Source: Bifidobacterium miconisargentati (lineage in GTDB: Bacteria > Actinomycetota > Actinomycetes > Actinomycetales > Bifidobacteriaceae). Taken from it: 64,000 bases of DNA. Shown here one piece after another: positions 27,556-36,705 of the stretch. The DNA lies in NCBI RefSeq assembly GCF_019331675.1, contig NZ_JAHBBJ010000012.1:43707-107706 (forward strand). Reading direction: 5' to 3'. The position numbers and the translations under genes are program-made. The notes beneath the pieces were generated by a model. That model was not told the DNA's origin and made no database searches. It was given only the letters and a program-made list of their open reading frames with translations. How positions within the stretch are numbered: position 1 is the first letter of the stretch; every line of letters starts with the position of its first letter.

Positions 27556-28419
27556 ATGAGCACATCATTCACCGTTCGCAGCCTCGCCGACGAGGGCGGC
27601 TCCGCCACGGTCAGCGACCATGGCGCGCACGTGCTGCGCTGGGCGCCGCAGGGCCAGCCGGACGTGGTCTGGCAGCCGCGCGCCATCACGTTCAGGGAGG
27701 ATGCCGCGATCCGCGGCGGCGTGCCGGTCATCTTCCCCTGGTTCAACCAGGGCTATGAGGACGGCCATATGGCCGACAAGAAGCCGAAGCACGGGTTCGC
27801 CCGCGTCTCGGCATGGCAGGTGGACGCCGACTCGCTGTCCGCCGACCATATCCGCTACACGCTGGACTCTTCGGCCATCGACGCCGCGACGCTTGCCCAG
27901 TTCGTCGGCAACCCGAATCCCCGCTTCCACGCAGCTTACGAGGTGACGGCCGGCGAGACGCTGAAGATGGCCCTGACCGTCACCAACACGGGTGACGAAC
28001 CGTTCTCCTATGAGGCCGCGCTGCACACGTATTTCCACGTGGGCGACGTGACGCGCTCGCAGGTGATCGGACTGGACGGCGCGCGCTATCTGGACGCCAC
28101 GCAACCCGGTTTCCCGGAGTGCGGGCAGGCCGGCCCGGTCGCGTTCGACGGCTCGATGGTGGACCGCATCTATCTGGCGAACGGTCCGCTAGAGGTGCAC
28201 GACGAGGCATTGGATCGTACGATCGCCATCGAGGCGGAAGGTTCAACCGCCACCGTGGTGTGGAATCCGGGTGAGACCGCCGGCAACGCGATCGGCGACC
28301 TCGCCACCGGCGAATGGCGTGAGTTCGTGTGCGTGGAGGCGGCGGCCAACCGCGAGCGCATGATCACGCTCGAGGCCGGCCAGTCGCATACGCTGGCGCA
28401 GTCCGTCGCGGTGCGCTGA
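27556..28419 (+). CDS. D-hexose-6-phosphate mutarotase (YeaD family)
   Basis: This 287-residue protein has the aldose-1-epimerase beta-sandwich of the YeaD group, which interconverts anomers of hexose 6-phosphates. Visible blocks are RGGVPVIFPWFNQG near residue 55, PKHGFARVSAWQVD, and ALHTYFHVGDV with the catalytic His. C-terminal WREFVCVEAA completes the core. The start follows TTGGAGGAATC. It stands alone, convergent with the amidohydrolase. Confidence 0.9.
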   Translation: MSTSFTVRSLADEGGSATVSDHGAHVLRWAPQGQPDVVWQPRAITFREDAAIRGGVPVIFPWFNQGYEDGHMADKKPKHGFARVSAWQVDADSLSADHIRYTLDSSAIDAATLAQFVGNPNPRFHAAYEVTAGETLKMALTVTNTGDEPFSYEAALHTYFHVGDVTRSQVIGLDGARYLDATQPGFPECGQAGPVAFDGSMVDRIYLANGPLEVHDEALDRTIAIEAEGSTATVVWNPGETAGNAIGDLATGEWREFVCVEAAANRERMITLEAGQSHTLAQSVAVR

Positions 28420-28455
28420 GCATCGGTTCAGGTCTTTCCGAACCTGTGGTTATAT

Positions 28456-28490
28456 GGGGGGTGTGTTTCCATCGGTGGAAGCACACCCCC
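28456..28490. terminator. Bidirectional terminator between YeaD-like and amidohydrolase genes
   Basis: GGGGGTGTG-TTTCC pairs with GGAAGCACACCCCC around a 6-nt loop. Both flanking genes are convergent. Confidence 0.85.
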
Positions 28491-28503
28491 ATTATTCATG
28501 TCG

Positions 28504-29862
28504 TCAGTCGTATGCCTCGTCGAGCAGGGCGTCGATGTCGGGGAAATGCCGCGGGCTCGGCCGCCAGACCGGATGGCCCGCGGCGACCACCCACACCGGA
28601 TGGTCCAGTGCATGCAGATCCTTCAGCGGATTGTCCCCGAGCACCAGCAGGTCGGCGGACTTGCCCGGCTCCAGCGCACCGGTCACGCCGTCGACGCCCA
28701 GTATGCACGCGTTCGTCTGCGTGGCGGCGTGAATCGCCTCGGCGGGCGTGAATCCGGCGAAACGCACCAGAAGCTCCAGTTCGCGCCATGTGGCGTACTG
28801 CGGCACGAACGTCATGCCCGTGTCCGTGCCCACGCCGACCACAAGCCCGGCCTCGTGCGCCTGCCGGGCGCCCGTGACCATGCCCTCCACCACGGTTCTG
28901 GAGTTCTCCAGTTGGATGTCCGTGATGCCGGTCCTGTCCTGCCCGATCAGCGTCAGCGGCAGTCCGGCGGACAGTGTCGGCACCAGTGCGGAGTGGCCGC
29001 GCAATGCGTTCGGATTGTGGCGGAACAGCGCGATCAGCTCATCGTTCAATACGCTGCCGTGTTCGATGGTGTCCACGCCGGCGGCGAGCGCGCGGCGTAC
29101 GCCTTCGGGGCTTTGCGCGTGCGCGGCCACGATGATGCCGTGCGTGTGCGCCTCGTCGCAGATGGCCCGCATCTGGTCCACGCTCATCTGCGGGCTACCG
29201 GCTTCGCCGACTTTCTGCGCGTCGGTCACGCCTCCGGTGGCCGCGATCTTCAACACGTCCACGCCGCGCGCGATGTTCTCGGCGGCGGTCTTTCTGGCCT
29301 CCTCGGGCGTCGAGCTGGTCAATGCGATCAACGGCGCGCCATGACCTTCGGGGATCGCCAGCAGCGGACCGGAGGCCAGGATGCGCGGTCCCGGCGTCTC
29401 CCCCGCCTTGATGCGGTCGCGCAGGGACGCCACCTCATAGCCCACGTCGCCGAGCGTACGGATCGTGGTGACGCCGGATTCCAGTAGCGTTTCGGCATTG
29501 GCCTTGACCGTCGTATCCAGGTACGGCCTGCCGAGCGGCGAATGCACGAATCGGGAGACCATGCGCTGGCCCTGTGGCGTGGCCAGGCGCGGGTCGAGCG
29601 GCTTGCCTTGGGCGAACAGGTGCGTGTGCAGGTTGATCAGGCCCGGCATCACGGTTTTGCCGGTGCCGTCCAGGTAATGGTATTCCTCGGGGATGCTGGT
29701 CTCGATGCTGGGTGCCACCTGTTCGATGCGACCGTTCGCACCCACCAGGATGGTCATGTTGTTGCGCACGGTGCCGGCCCCGTCCCCCGTGACGACGCGC
29801 ACGTGGGCCAGCGCGAACGGTTCGACGAGTGGATTGTACGGGAACTTACGTGAGAACTTCAT
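28504..29862 (-). CDS. Metal-dependent amidohydrolase (imidazolonepropionase/prolidase-like)
   Basis: This 452-residue protein belongs to the amidohydrolase superfamily. The metal-binding strand is VMPGLINLHTHLFAQG; further ligands are seen in HGIIVAAHAQS, DTIEHGS and GVGTDTGMT, with VLKIAATGGV holding the Lys/ketone loop. The C-terminal return to the beta-sandwich reads ALEPGKSADLLVLGDNPL. Several relatives cleave Xaa-Pro or cyclic amides; the substrate is unknown. The start at 29862 follows AAAGGAGCAGGTC. Confidence 0.88.
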   Translation of the reverse strand: MKFSRKFPYNPLVEPFALAHVRVVTGDGAGTVRNNMTILVGANGRIEQVAPSIETSIPEEYHYLDGTGKTVMPGLINLHTHLFAQGKPLDPRLATPQGQRMVSRFVHSPLGRPYLDTTVKANAETLLESGVTTIRTLGDVGYEVASLRDRIKAGETPGPRILASGPLLAIPEGHGAPLIALTSSTPEEARKTAAENIARGVDVLKIAATGGVTDAQKVGEAGSPQMSVDQMRAICDEAHTHGIIVAAHAQSPEGVRRALAAGVDTIEHGSVLNDELIALFRHNPNALRGHSALVPTLSAGLPLTLIGQDRTGITDIQLENSRTVVEGMVTGARQAHEAGLVVGVGTDTGMTFVPQYATWRELELLVRFAGFTPAEAIHAATQTNACILGVDGVTGALEPGKSADLLVLGDNPLKDLHALDHPVWVVAAGHPVWRPSPRHFPDIDALLDEAYD

Positions 29863-30026
29863 GACCTGCTCCTTTGTCCGGCCGACTGTCACGTTCCACT
29901 GTAGCGTCCGACGCGCGGGACTCGGCGACGTGACGCCCGCGCCTCGCGCACCTCGTTTCCCCTACCACCTCATCGTCACGTACGCCGATGGTCTCCGGAC
30001 CGATGGCCTCGGGCAGAGGAAGTACG

Positions 30027-30557
30027 ATGGGCGGTATGAGCGATACCGAATCCGCGAACGTCAACGAAACCGAACCGCCCGCCCGCCTTGAGCCGGGACA
30101 GGCCGCACCGGACTTCACCCTGCCTGCCGTTGAGCCGGACGGCACGGAGGGGACGGTCACGTTGTCCGAACTGACGGCCGCCGGGCAGAAAGTGATCCTG
30201 TACTTCTATCCGGCGGCGATGACGCCCGGCTGCACCACCGAGGCCTGCGACTTCCGCGATAACATGGCCCGCCTGGGCTCGCTCGGCTACACGGTGCTCG
30301 GCGTCTCCAAGGATTCGCTGGCCAAACTGCAGCGTTTCCGCGAGCGCGACGGCCTGTCCTTCCCGCTGCTGTCCAACCCGGATCTGGCCGTGCACAAACT
30401 GTATGCGGCATACGGCGAGAAGAAGCTGTACGGCAAGACGCATGTGGGCGTGCTGCGCTCCACGTTCGCCATCGGCGCGGACGGGACCATCGAACTCGCC
30501 CGCTACAACGTGCGCGCCAAGGGGCATGTGGAATCGCTGCTGAAGAAGCTGGGCTGA
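30027..30557 (+). CDS. bcp: Thioredoxin-dependent peroxiredoxin (Bcp family)
   Basis: This 176-residue thiol peroxidase reduces peroxides. The active site AAMTPGCTTEACDFRD has the peroxidatic Cys and, five residues on, the resolving Cys typical of E. coli BCP. The start at 30027 follows GAGGAAG; an ATG at 30036 is an alternative. It converges with comEC and may be transcribed alone. Confidence 0.93.
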   Translation: MGGMSDTESANVNETEPPARLEPGQAAPDFTLPAVEPDGTEGTVTLSELTAAGQKVILYFYPAAMTPGCTTEACDFRDNMARLGSLGYTVLGVSKDSLAKLQRFRERDGLSFPLLSNPDLAVHKLYAAYGEKKLYGKTHVGVLRSTFAIGADGTIELARYNVRAKGHVESLLKKLG

Positions 30558-30596
30558 CGCCTCCGTTCGTCGCGGAGAACCGGAACACCCAGTCCC

Positions 30597-32573
30597 CTAG
30601 TCTTTGGCGGGATGAAGAAGCCGGAGGGTCTCCTGCCACCAGAGGGTCATGCGCACGCGGCGTGCGGAGCCGAACCGTTCGCCGGGCACGCCGTCCATGT
30701 CCGGATCCAAGACGGTCCTTGCATCAGCGGCCGTTCTCATGCCTATGGCCCGCGTGAGCCGGTGGCGGACGAAGCGCATCGTCATCGCGGCGAGCGCGGC
30801 AAGACCGAATTCCACCAGCAGCATCAGCAGGGCTCCCATCACGCCATCCGGCCAAGGCACCGCGGTCCACTCGCCACCGCCGAGCCGCATCGCCACCCGT
30901 TCCATGACCAGCGTGCCGAGCGAGGCGATCCACGCGAGCATGCCCGCCAGCCATGGCACGCACCATGCGCAGGCCAACGCCATGAGCCCGGTGACGGTGG
31001 CGAAGCCCACGAACGGCGAGACCAGCAGGTTCGCCGGCACGGACAACAGCGGGAGTTCCGGTTCCATCAGTATCTGGATCGGCAACGTGAACGCCTGCGC
31101 GCCCACGGTCATCGCCGTCATCTGTGCGATGGGCTCCGGCAGCAGCTTGGCGAGGATCCCGCCCAGAACGCCGGCGAACAGCACGATGCCGAGCACCGCG
31201 GCCGAGGAGAGCGCGAACCCGTAGCTTTGCGACATATCAGGGTCGAGGACGAGCACGCCGATCACCGTCCAGCTCAGGGCGCTCAATGATTGCGTTCGCC
31301 GTCCGATGCCGTATGCGGCGGCACCCAGCAATCCCATGACGAGGGCACGGGTGACCGAATCGCCGGGGAACATGAGCAGGGCGAGCAGCACGTATGCGAA
31401 CGCCATCAGGGACGCACTGAGCTTCCGGCCGACGAGGAACCGTATGCACAGCCGGCGCACCATGTCGGCGAGCAGCACGAAATGCCCGCCCGAGACGGCC
31501 ATGAGATGCATGATGCCGGAACGTCGGAACCGGTCCTCCAAGGTGGAGGCGTAGGTTTCGTTGACGGCCGCCGCACGATGTTCCGTCCCCGTTTCCCCGG
31601 TCGTCGCGCCGTCGGTCGAATCCGTCATCACGTTCACGTAATCCTGCCCGAGCACGCCCATGGTGAGTCCGGGGACCAGCACACGCCCTTGGTCGGACAG
31701 ACGTTCGGTGACGTGGAAGAACGACCGCTGCATGTGTTCCACCGCCGCGCGATGCCAGGGCGGCCCTTTGACCCGGATGACCGGTTCCTCGCCTTCGATC
31801 AGCAGCCAGAGCGGCATGCGACCGTATTCGGCCTGCTCAAGGGTGCCGGTCAGATGGTAGACCGCTCCCCTGTTGAGTTTCGCGCAATGCCGTTCCTCGG
31901 CGTAGACGCGAACCCTCGCATTGGATTTGAGCATCGTGTCCGGGAGCCAGGCAGCATCGCCGGTCCGGGTGCCAACGTTCGCGGCCGTCGCTGTCCCGTT
32001 CCGCGCGGAAGGCACGTCCGTGGCGAGATTCCCGGCGATGATGCCGTCCAGCCGCGCGTCCGCCTGACAGTCGTATTCCCGTTGGTCGGAGGCCACCACG
32101 GGCGCGGTGACGGTGGCGCTCACCTGCGTGGTCCGGCCATGAGTCCGCGCCCATATCGAAGCCGGGTCACGCCAGGCCATGATGTCCGAAGCCGTCGCGG
32201 TGATGCCGCCGATGCACGCCACCGCAAGGCATACGGCCACCGTGCCCGACCATCGGATTCTCGAGCGGAGCGCGACGCCCAACATCGCCAGCAGCAGCAC
32301 GGCGATGGTCACCGACATGGAACGCATCGTCGCGCCTGCGACGGCAGCTCCCGTATTCCCGAGCGACGGCGTCATACCCGCATTGCGAACCGCTTCGCCA
32401 CTGCCATTGACGAATGCACCGACCCCACCGACCATGCCAGATGTCATGGATTCGGCCGCCGCGCTCCACCGGTCAAAGAGAAGATGGGCGGTAAGGCTGG
32501 TAGCCCACATGGTCAGGGCCACCGGCAGCAGACGCCAATCACGACTGCCCTGTTCGCGCAGCATCCAATCCAT
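30597..32573 (-). CDS. comEC: ComEC/Rec2-type competence channel protein
   Basis: This 658-residue polytopic membrane protein resembles the DNA-uptake channel ComEC. An N-terminal membrane region is followed by an OB-like domain (about 115-215) and then the Competence domain with LMAVSGGHFVLLADM and many spans; the diagnostic SGxHF is present. The C-terminal metallo-beta-lactamase domain found in full ComEC is absent: the protein ends after the membrane domain with a basic tail. Its ATG overlaps the comEA stop. ComEA and ComEC are conserved in bifidobacteria although natural transformation is rarely shown. Confidence 0.92.
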   Translation of the reverse strand: MDWMLREQGSRDWRLLPVALTMWATSLTAHLLFDRWSAAAESMTSGMVGGVGAFVNGSGEAVRNAGMTPSLGNTGAAVAGATMRSMSVTIAVLLLAMLGVALRSRIRWSGTVAVCLAVACIGGITATASDIMAWRDPASIWARTHGRTTQVSATVTAPVVASDQREYDCQADARLDGIIAGNLATDVPSARNGTATAANVGTRTGDAAWLPDTMLKSNARVRVYAEERHCAKLNRGAVYHLTGTLEQAEYGRMPLWLLIEGEEPVIRVKGPPWHRAAVEHMQRSFFHVTERLSDQGRVLVPGLTMGVLGQDYVNVMTDSTDGATTGETGTEHRAAAVNETYASTLEDRFRRSGIMHLMAVSGGHFVLLADMVRRLCIRFLVGRKLSASLMAFAYVLLALLMFPGDSVTRALVMGLLGAAAYGIGRRTQSLSALSWTVIGVLVLDPDMSQSYGFALSSAAVLGIVLFAGVLGGILAKLLPEPIAQMTAMTVGAQAFTLPIQILMEPELPLLSVPANLLVSPFVGFATVTGLMALACAWCVPWLAGMLAWIASLGTLVMERVAMRLGGGEWTAVPWPDGVMGALLMLLVEFGLAALAAMTMRFVRHRLTRAIGMRTAADARTVLDPDMDGVPGERFGSARRVRMTLWWQETLRLLHPAKD

Positions 32574-33532
32574 CAGCCCACCTTCACCTGGTCGCGGATC
32601 TTTTCCAATGTTTTGGATCCGATACCCTTCACATCAAGCAACTGGTCCACAGACACGAACCGTCCGATGACCTTGCGATGTTCGATGATGCGTTCGGCGG
32701 TGACCGGCCCGATGCCGTTGATGGTCTGCAATTGTTCTGAGGTGGCGGTGTTGAGATCGATGCGGCCATCATCCGGTTCGGGTGTAGTGGCTGCATCCGC
32801 GTTTTGTTCCGATTCCGCTAATTCGGAATCATTCGGATGTGCCGATACGCCGTTTGCGACATCATCGCCGCCATCATTTTCATTGTCCGACGTATCCCCC
32901 TGTGTTTTTCCTTGCCTGTCTGAGGATGGCGCGGCAGCCTCCCCGTCGTCGTTGTCGGAGGTCAGTGCGGTGCCGCCGCCGGACAACGCCGTGAGATTCA
33001 TCGACTGCTGCACCAGCATCGTCAGGCTCACGCCGAGCGCGGCGATAAGCAGCAGAATCACCACCAGGGCCTGATTGACGGTGAAGACAAGACGTGGCTT
33101 GTCGCGTTTGCGCCGTGATGTTTCGCCCGCGGCGTCGGACGGGCGTACGCCGATCAGTTCGGAAAGCGGCTTCTTCGCGCCCTGGGCGCCGGAAGGTGCC
33201 GGCAACGCCCGGATGCGCGCATGCCCGGGCGGCGGAGGCGGCGCACCAACACTGGTGTCACGCCATCGTTGCGGGGACGATGACCGTTTCTTCGCCAGCA
33301 CCACGTGCGAGGGAGCGGCATGACGGTCCCATTCGGGCACGATGGCGGGCCGTGTGCGCAGCACCCGTTCGGAAACAACGCGGCTGTCGGCGCGTAACGG
33401 CCCGTGGAGATCGCGCAGACGATTGCCGGCGGACCGTGCGTGGCCGGGGCCGGAATCGGAGCCACGGGCAGGCCCGACAACCGTCCCGGCCCCGGTGCTG
33501 GAAACATGCTTGGAAATACGAGAAACGCCCAT
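32573..33532 (-). CDS. comEA: ComEA-like DNA-binding competence protein
   Basis: This 319-residue protein has a long Pro/Arg-rich N-terminus, one membrane span (about 170-190, QALVVILLLIAALGVSLTML), a Ser/Asp-rich linker, and at about 255-319 two helix-hairpin-helix motifs (INGIGPVTAERIIEHR and VKGIGSKTLEKI). These bind incoming DNA outside the membrane. The ATG at 33532 lies inside a hairpin (33523-33562), so a shorter product is possible. It overlaps comEC (ATGA). Confidence 0.9.
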   Translation of the reverse strand: MGVSRISKHVSSTGAGTVVGPARGSDSGPGHARSAGNRLRDLHGPLRADSRVVSERVLRTRPAIVPEWDRHAAPSHVVLAKKRSSSPQRWRDTSVGAPPPPPGHARIRALPAPSGAQGAKKPLSELIGVRPSDAAGETSRRKRDKPRLVFTVNQALVVILLLIAALGVSLTMLVQQSMNLTALSGGGTALTSDNDDGEAAAPSSDRQGKTQGDTSDNENDGGDDVANGVSAHPNDSELAESEQNADAATTPEPDDGRIDLNTATSEQLQTINGIGPVTAERIIEHRKVIGRFVSVDQLLDVKGIGSKTLEKIRDQVKVG

Positions 33533-33562
33533 GAATCCACGCTGGAGGATTCATGGGCGTTT
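33523..33562 (-). terminator. leuS terminator overlapping the comEA start codon
   Basis: AAACGCCCATGAATCC (33523-33538) pairs with GGATTCATGGGCGTTT (33547-33562), a 16-bp perfect stem. On the minus strand it follows the leuS transcript, and the comEA ATG (33530-33532) is part of its 3' arm. Confidence 0.75.
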
Positions 33563-33602
33563 GTCCAGCCGGAACGGGGTATGTGGTTCCAGCTTGGCGA
33601 GT
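33563..33602. repeat. 40-bp dispersed repeat, copy 2
   Basis: The sequence starting GTCCAGCCGGAACGGGGTAT matches 21038-21077 at 35 of 40 positions. It lies just upstream of a copy of the GGGGTAGTC-family core. Confidence 0.7.
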
Positions 33603-33637
33603 GGCGGAAATCAACGGCTACGAAACCACAGTTCCGC

Positions 33638-33686
33638 GACTCCCCTCAGTCGGCTCCGCCGACAGCTCCCCTCAGCGAGGGGAGCC
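33638..33686 (-). repeat. Dispersed MITE-like repeat core, reversed copy
   Basis: The core ACTCCCCTCAGTCGGC ... AGCGAGGGGAGCC is in reverse orientation to the copies at 18342, 41071 and 44815. The GGCTCC...GGAGCC-type stem and the GGCTCCGCC/GGCGGAG-like inner stem can fold. Confidence 0.8.
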
Positions 33687-33700
33687 ATAAACGATGGGAT

Positions 33701-36664
33701 TTATTCGGCGGGGACGATGGAGACGATCTTCGGGGCCTTGACGATCACCTTGCGCGGCTCCTTGCCGCCGAGGCGGGAGGCCACGGCTTCGAGGGCCTGC
33801 TTCTCCAGGTCGGCCGGGTCGATGTCCACCGGCACCTCGAGCTTGGCGCGCACCTTGCCCTTGATCTGCACCACGGCGGTCACGGTGTCGTGGCCCACGT
33901 AGCGTTCGTCGGCCACCGGCCACGGGGCCGCGGACAGGGATTCGGTGTGGCCGAGCTTGGACCACATCTCCTCGCAGATGTGAGGAGCGATCGGCGCGAG
34001 CATGAGGATCAGCGGCTCGACGGCGGCACGCGGCACGGGCGTCAGGGAGGTCAGGTGGTTGTTGAGCACGATGAGCTTGGCGATGGCGGTGTTCGGGCGC
34101 ATGCCCTCCATCTCTTCAGTCACCTCGGCGATCGTGTTGTTGAGGAGCTTGAGGGTCTTCTCGTCCGGGGTGTCCTCGGACACGTGCGCCTCGCCGGTGG
34201 TCTCGTCGATCACGTTGCGCCACAGACGCTGCAGGAAGCGCATGCCGCCGACCACGTTGCGCGTGTTCCACGGACGGGACTCGTCCAGCGGGCCCATACT
34301 CATCTCGTACAGGCGGAACGTGTCGGCGCCGTAGTTCTCGTACATGTAGTCCGGGGTCACGATGTTCTTAAGGGACTTGCCCATCTTGCCGAACTCGCGG
34401 TTGGCGTGCTCGCCGTTCCAGGTGAACGTCGGCTCGCCGTCGGGGCCGGCCGGGCCTTCCACCACTTCGTCGGCCGGCACGTACTGGCCGCGGTCGTCGG
34501 TGTAGGCGTAGGCCTGGATCATGCCCTGGTTGAACAGCTTGTGGAACGGCTCGGCGGAGTCCACGTAGCCCAGGTCGAAGAGGATCTTGTGCCAGAAGCG
34601 GGAGTACAGCAGGTGCAGCACGGCGTGCTCCACGCCGCCGATGTACAGGTCCACGCCGCCTTCGTCACCGGAGTACTTGTTGTGGTTCGGGCCCATCCAG
34701 TAGTCGAACTCGTCCTTCTCGACCATGTGGGCCGTGTCGGTCGGGTCGATGTAGCGCATGTAGTACCAGCAGGAGCCGGCCCAGTTCGGCATGGTGTTGG
34801 TGTCGCGGTAGTAGGTCTTCGGACCGTCGCCCAGGTCGAGCGTGACCTTGACCCAGTCCTCGTTGCGGCTCAGCGGGGCTTCCGGGTTGGATTCAGCGTC
34901 CATCGGGTCGAAGGTGCGCGGCTCGTAGTCCGGCACGTCCGGCAGGTTGATGGGCAGCGCGGAATCCGGCAGCAGGTGCGGGGTGCCGTCCTCGCCGTAG
35001 ACGATCGGGAAGGGCTCGCCCCAGTAACGCTGGCGGGAGAACAGCCAGTCGCGCAGACGGTAGGACACGGTGCCCTTGCCCACGCCGGCGGATTCGAGCC
35101 ACTCGTTCACCTTGGCGATGGCGTCGTCCACCCTGAGGCCGTTGAGGGAGAGCGCGTCGCCCTTGGCCTTGGTGGCCTCGACTTCGGAGTTGATCACGAT
35201 GCCGTCATGGGAGACGAACGGGGCCTTGCCCTCGTAGTTGTCCAGGGAGTCGCCGGATTCGGGCAGCGGCTGGACGGTGTAGATGACCGGCAGACCGAAC
35301 TTGACGGCGAAGTCGTAATCGCGCTGGTCGCCGCCCGGCACGGCCATGATGGCGCCGGTGCCGTAGTCCATAAGCACGTAATCGGCGGTGAACAGCGGGA
35401 GTTTGACGCCGGTGATCGGGTTGGTGGCGTACAGTCCGGTGAACAAGCCGGTCTTCTCGCCGGCTTCGTCCACACGGTCCTTGGCGGTCTTGGATTCGGC
35501 GGCCAGACGGTAGGCCTTCACACCCTCGGCCGGGGTGGCATAGCCGCCCTTCCAGGCCTCCGGGGTCTCGGCCGGCCATTCGGCGGGCACGTCCTCGAGC
35601 AGGTGGTGCTCCGGGGAGACCACGGCGAAGGTGGTGCCGAACAGGGTGTCGGGACGGGTGGTGTAGATCTCCATGTCCTTGACGCCGGCCGGGGTTTCGA
35701 CCTCGAAATGCACGGAGGCGCCATGGGATTCGCCGATCCAGTTGCGCTGCATGAGCTTGACCTTCTCGGGCCAGTTGATGCCGTCGAGGTCCTCGATGAG
35801 GCGGTGGCCGTACTTGGTGATGCGCATGGACCACTGGCGCAGCTCGCGCTGGAAGACCGGGAAGTTGCCACGCTCGGACTTGCCTTCGGCGGTGACCTCC
35901 TCGTTGGCGAGCACCGTGCCCAGGCCCGGGCACCAGTTGACCGGGGACTTGGAGATGTAGGCCAAACGGAAGTCGTTGAGGATGTCCTGCTGCTCGGCCT
36001 CCGTGAGGTCGGCCCAGGCCTTGCCGTCGTGCTCATGGCCGGGGATGGCCTTCTCGCCGTTCTCGAACTTGGCGACGAGCTCGCTGATCGGGCGTGCGGA
36101 ACCCTTGGTGCCGGACGGGTTGGTGGCGTCCTCGTCGTACCAGGATTCGTAGATGCGCGAGAAGATCCACTGGGTCCAGCGCACGTAGCCGGGGTCGATG
36201 GTGGCGAAGGTGCGGCGGTTGTCGAAGCTCAGGCCCATGCGGTGCAGCTGGCGGGACATGTTGGCGATGTTCTGCTCGGTGGTGATGCGCGGGTGCTGGC
36301 CGGTCTGCACGGCGTACTGCTCGGCGGGCAGGCCGAAGGCGTCGTAGCCCATGGCGTGCAGCACGTTCTCGCCCTTCATGCGGTGGTAGCGGCTCACCAC
36401 GTCGGAGGCCAGGTAGCCCAGCGGATGGCCCACGTGCAGGCCCTTGCCGGACGGGTAGGGGAACATATCCATGGCGAAGTAGGCGGTGCGGCCCTCGGCG
36501 TTGCGGCCGTTGCCGTCCTTCAGATCACCGTTGACGTTGGCGGCCCAGAAGGTGCCGTGCTCGTCCCAGTACTTCTGCCATTTGTTCTCGATGTCCTGCG
36601 CCAGCGCGGCGTTGTAGCGGAAGTCGGGCTCTTCGGTTTGCGTGCTCTTCTCGTTGTCACTCAT
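33701..36664 (-). CDS. leuS: Leucyl-tRNA synthetase
   Basis: This 987-residue class I synthetase charges tRNA-Leu. The HIGH box is GKGLHVGHPLGY near residue 80, the KMSKS box reads KMGKS, and the CP1 editing domain is present (TTFAVVSPEHHLL, MAVPGGDQRDYDFA). It is of normal length. The start at 36664 (MSDNEKSTQTEEP) lacks a clear ribosome site; an in-frame ATG lies at 36670. It follows corA and the binding-protein gene on the same strand. Confidence 0.96.
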   Translation of the reverse strand: MSDNEKSTQTEEPDFRYNAALAQDIENKWQKYWDEHGTFWAANVNGDLKDGNGRNAEGRTAYFAMDMFPYPSGKGLHVGHPLGYLASDVVSRYHRMKGENVLHAMGYDAFGLPAEQYAVQTGQHPRITTEQNIANMSRQLHRMGLSFDNRRTFATIDPGYVRWTQWIFSRIYESWYDEDATNPSGTKGSARPISELVAKFENGEKAIPGHEHDGKAWADLTEAEQQDILNDFRLAYISKSPVNWCPGLGTVLANEEVTAEGKSERGNFPVFQRELRQWSMRITKYGHRLIEDLDGINWPEKVKLMQRNWIGESHGASVHFEVETPAGVKDMEIYTTRPDTLFGTTFAVVSPEHHLLEDVPAEWPAETPEAWKGGYATPAEGVKAYRLAAESKTAKDRVDEAGEKTGLFTGLYATNPITGVKLPLFTADYVLMDYGTGAIMAVPGGDQRDYDFAVKFGLPVIYTVQPLPESGDSLDNYEGKAPFVSHDGIVINSEVEATKAKGDALSLNGLRVDDAIAKVNEWLESAGVGKGTVSYRLRDWLFSRQRYWGEPFPIVYGEDGTPHLLPDSALPINLPDVPDYEPRTFDPMDAESNPEAPLSRNEDWVKVTLDLGDGPKTYYRDTNTMPNWAGSCWYYMRYIDPTDTAHMVEKDEFDYWMGPNHNKYSGDEGGVDLYIGGVEHAVLHLLYSRFWHKILFDLGYVDSAEPFHKLFNQGMIQAYAYTDDRGQYVPADEVVEGPAGPDGEPTFTWNGEHANREFGKMGKSLKNIVTPDYMYENYGADTFRLYEMSMGPLDESRPWNTRNVVGGMRFLQRLWRNVIDETTGEAHVSEDTPDEKTLKLLNNTIAEVTEEMEGMRPNTAIAKLIVLNNHLTSLTPVPRAAVEPLILMLAPIAPHICEEMWSKLGHTESLSAAPWPVADERYVGHDTVTAVVQIKGKVRAKLEVPVDIDPADLEKQALEAVASRLGGKEPRKVIVKAPKIVSIVPAE

Positions 36665-36705
36665 AAACAAGCAAGGTAGCCGCGCAACTGGACACGCCGC
36701 ACGCC

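Noticed and set aside
33404..36679. Plus-strand open frame of 1091 codons opposite leuS and comEA
   Set aside because: Antisense shadow: leuS motifs are intact on the minus strand, and the plus-strand product has no domain.
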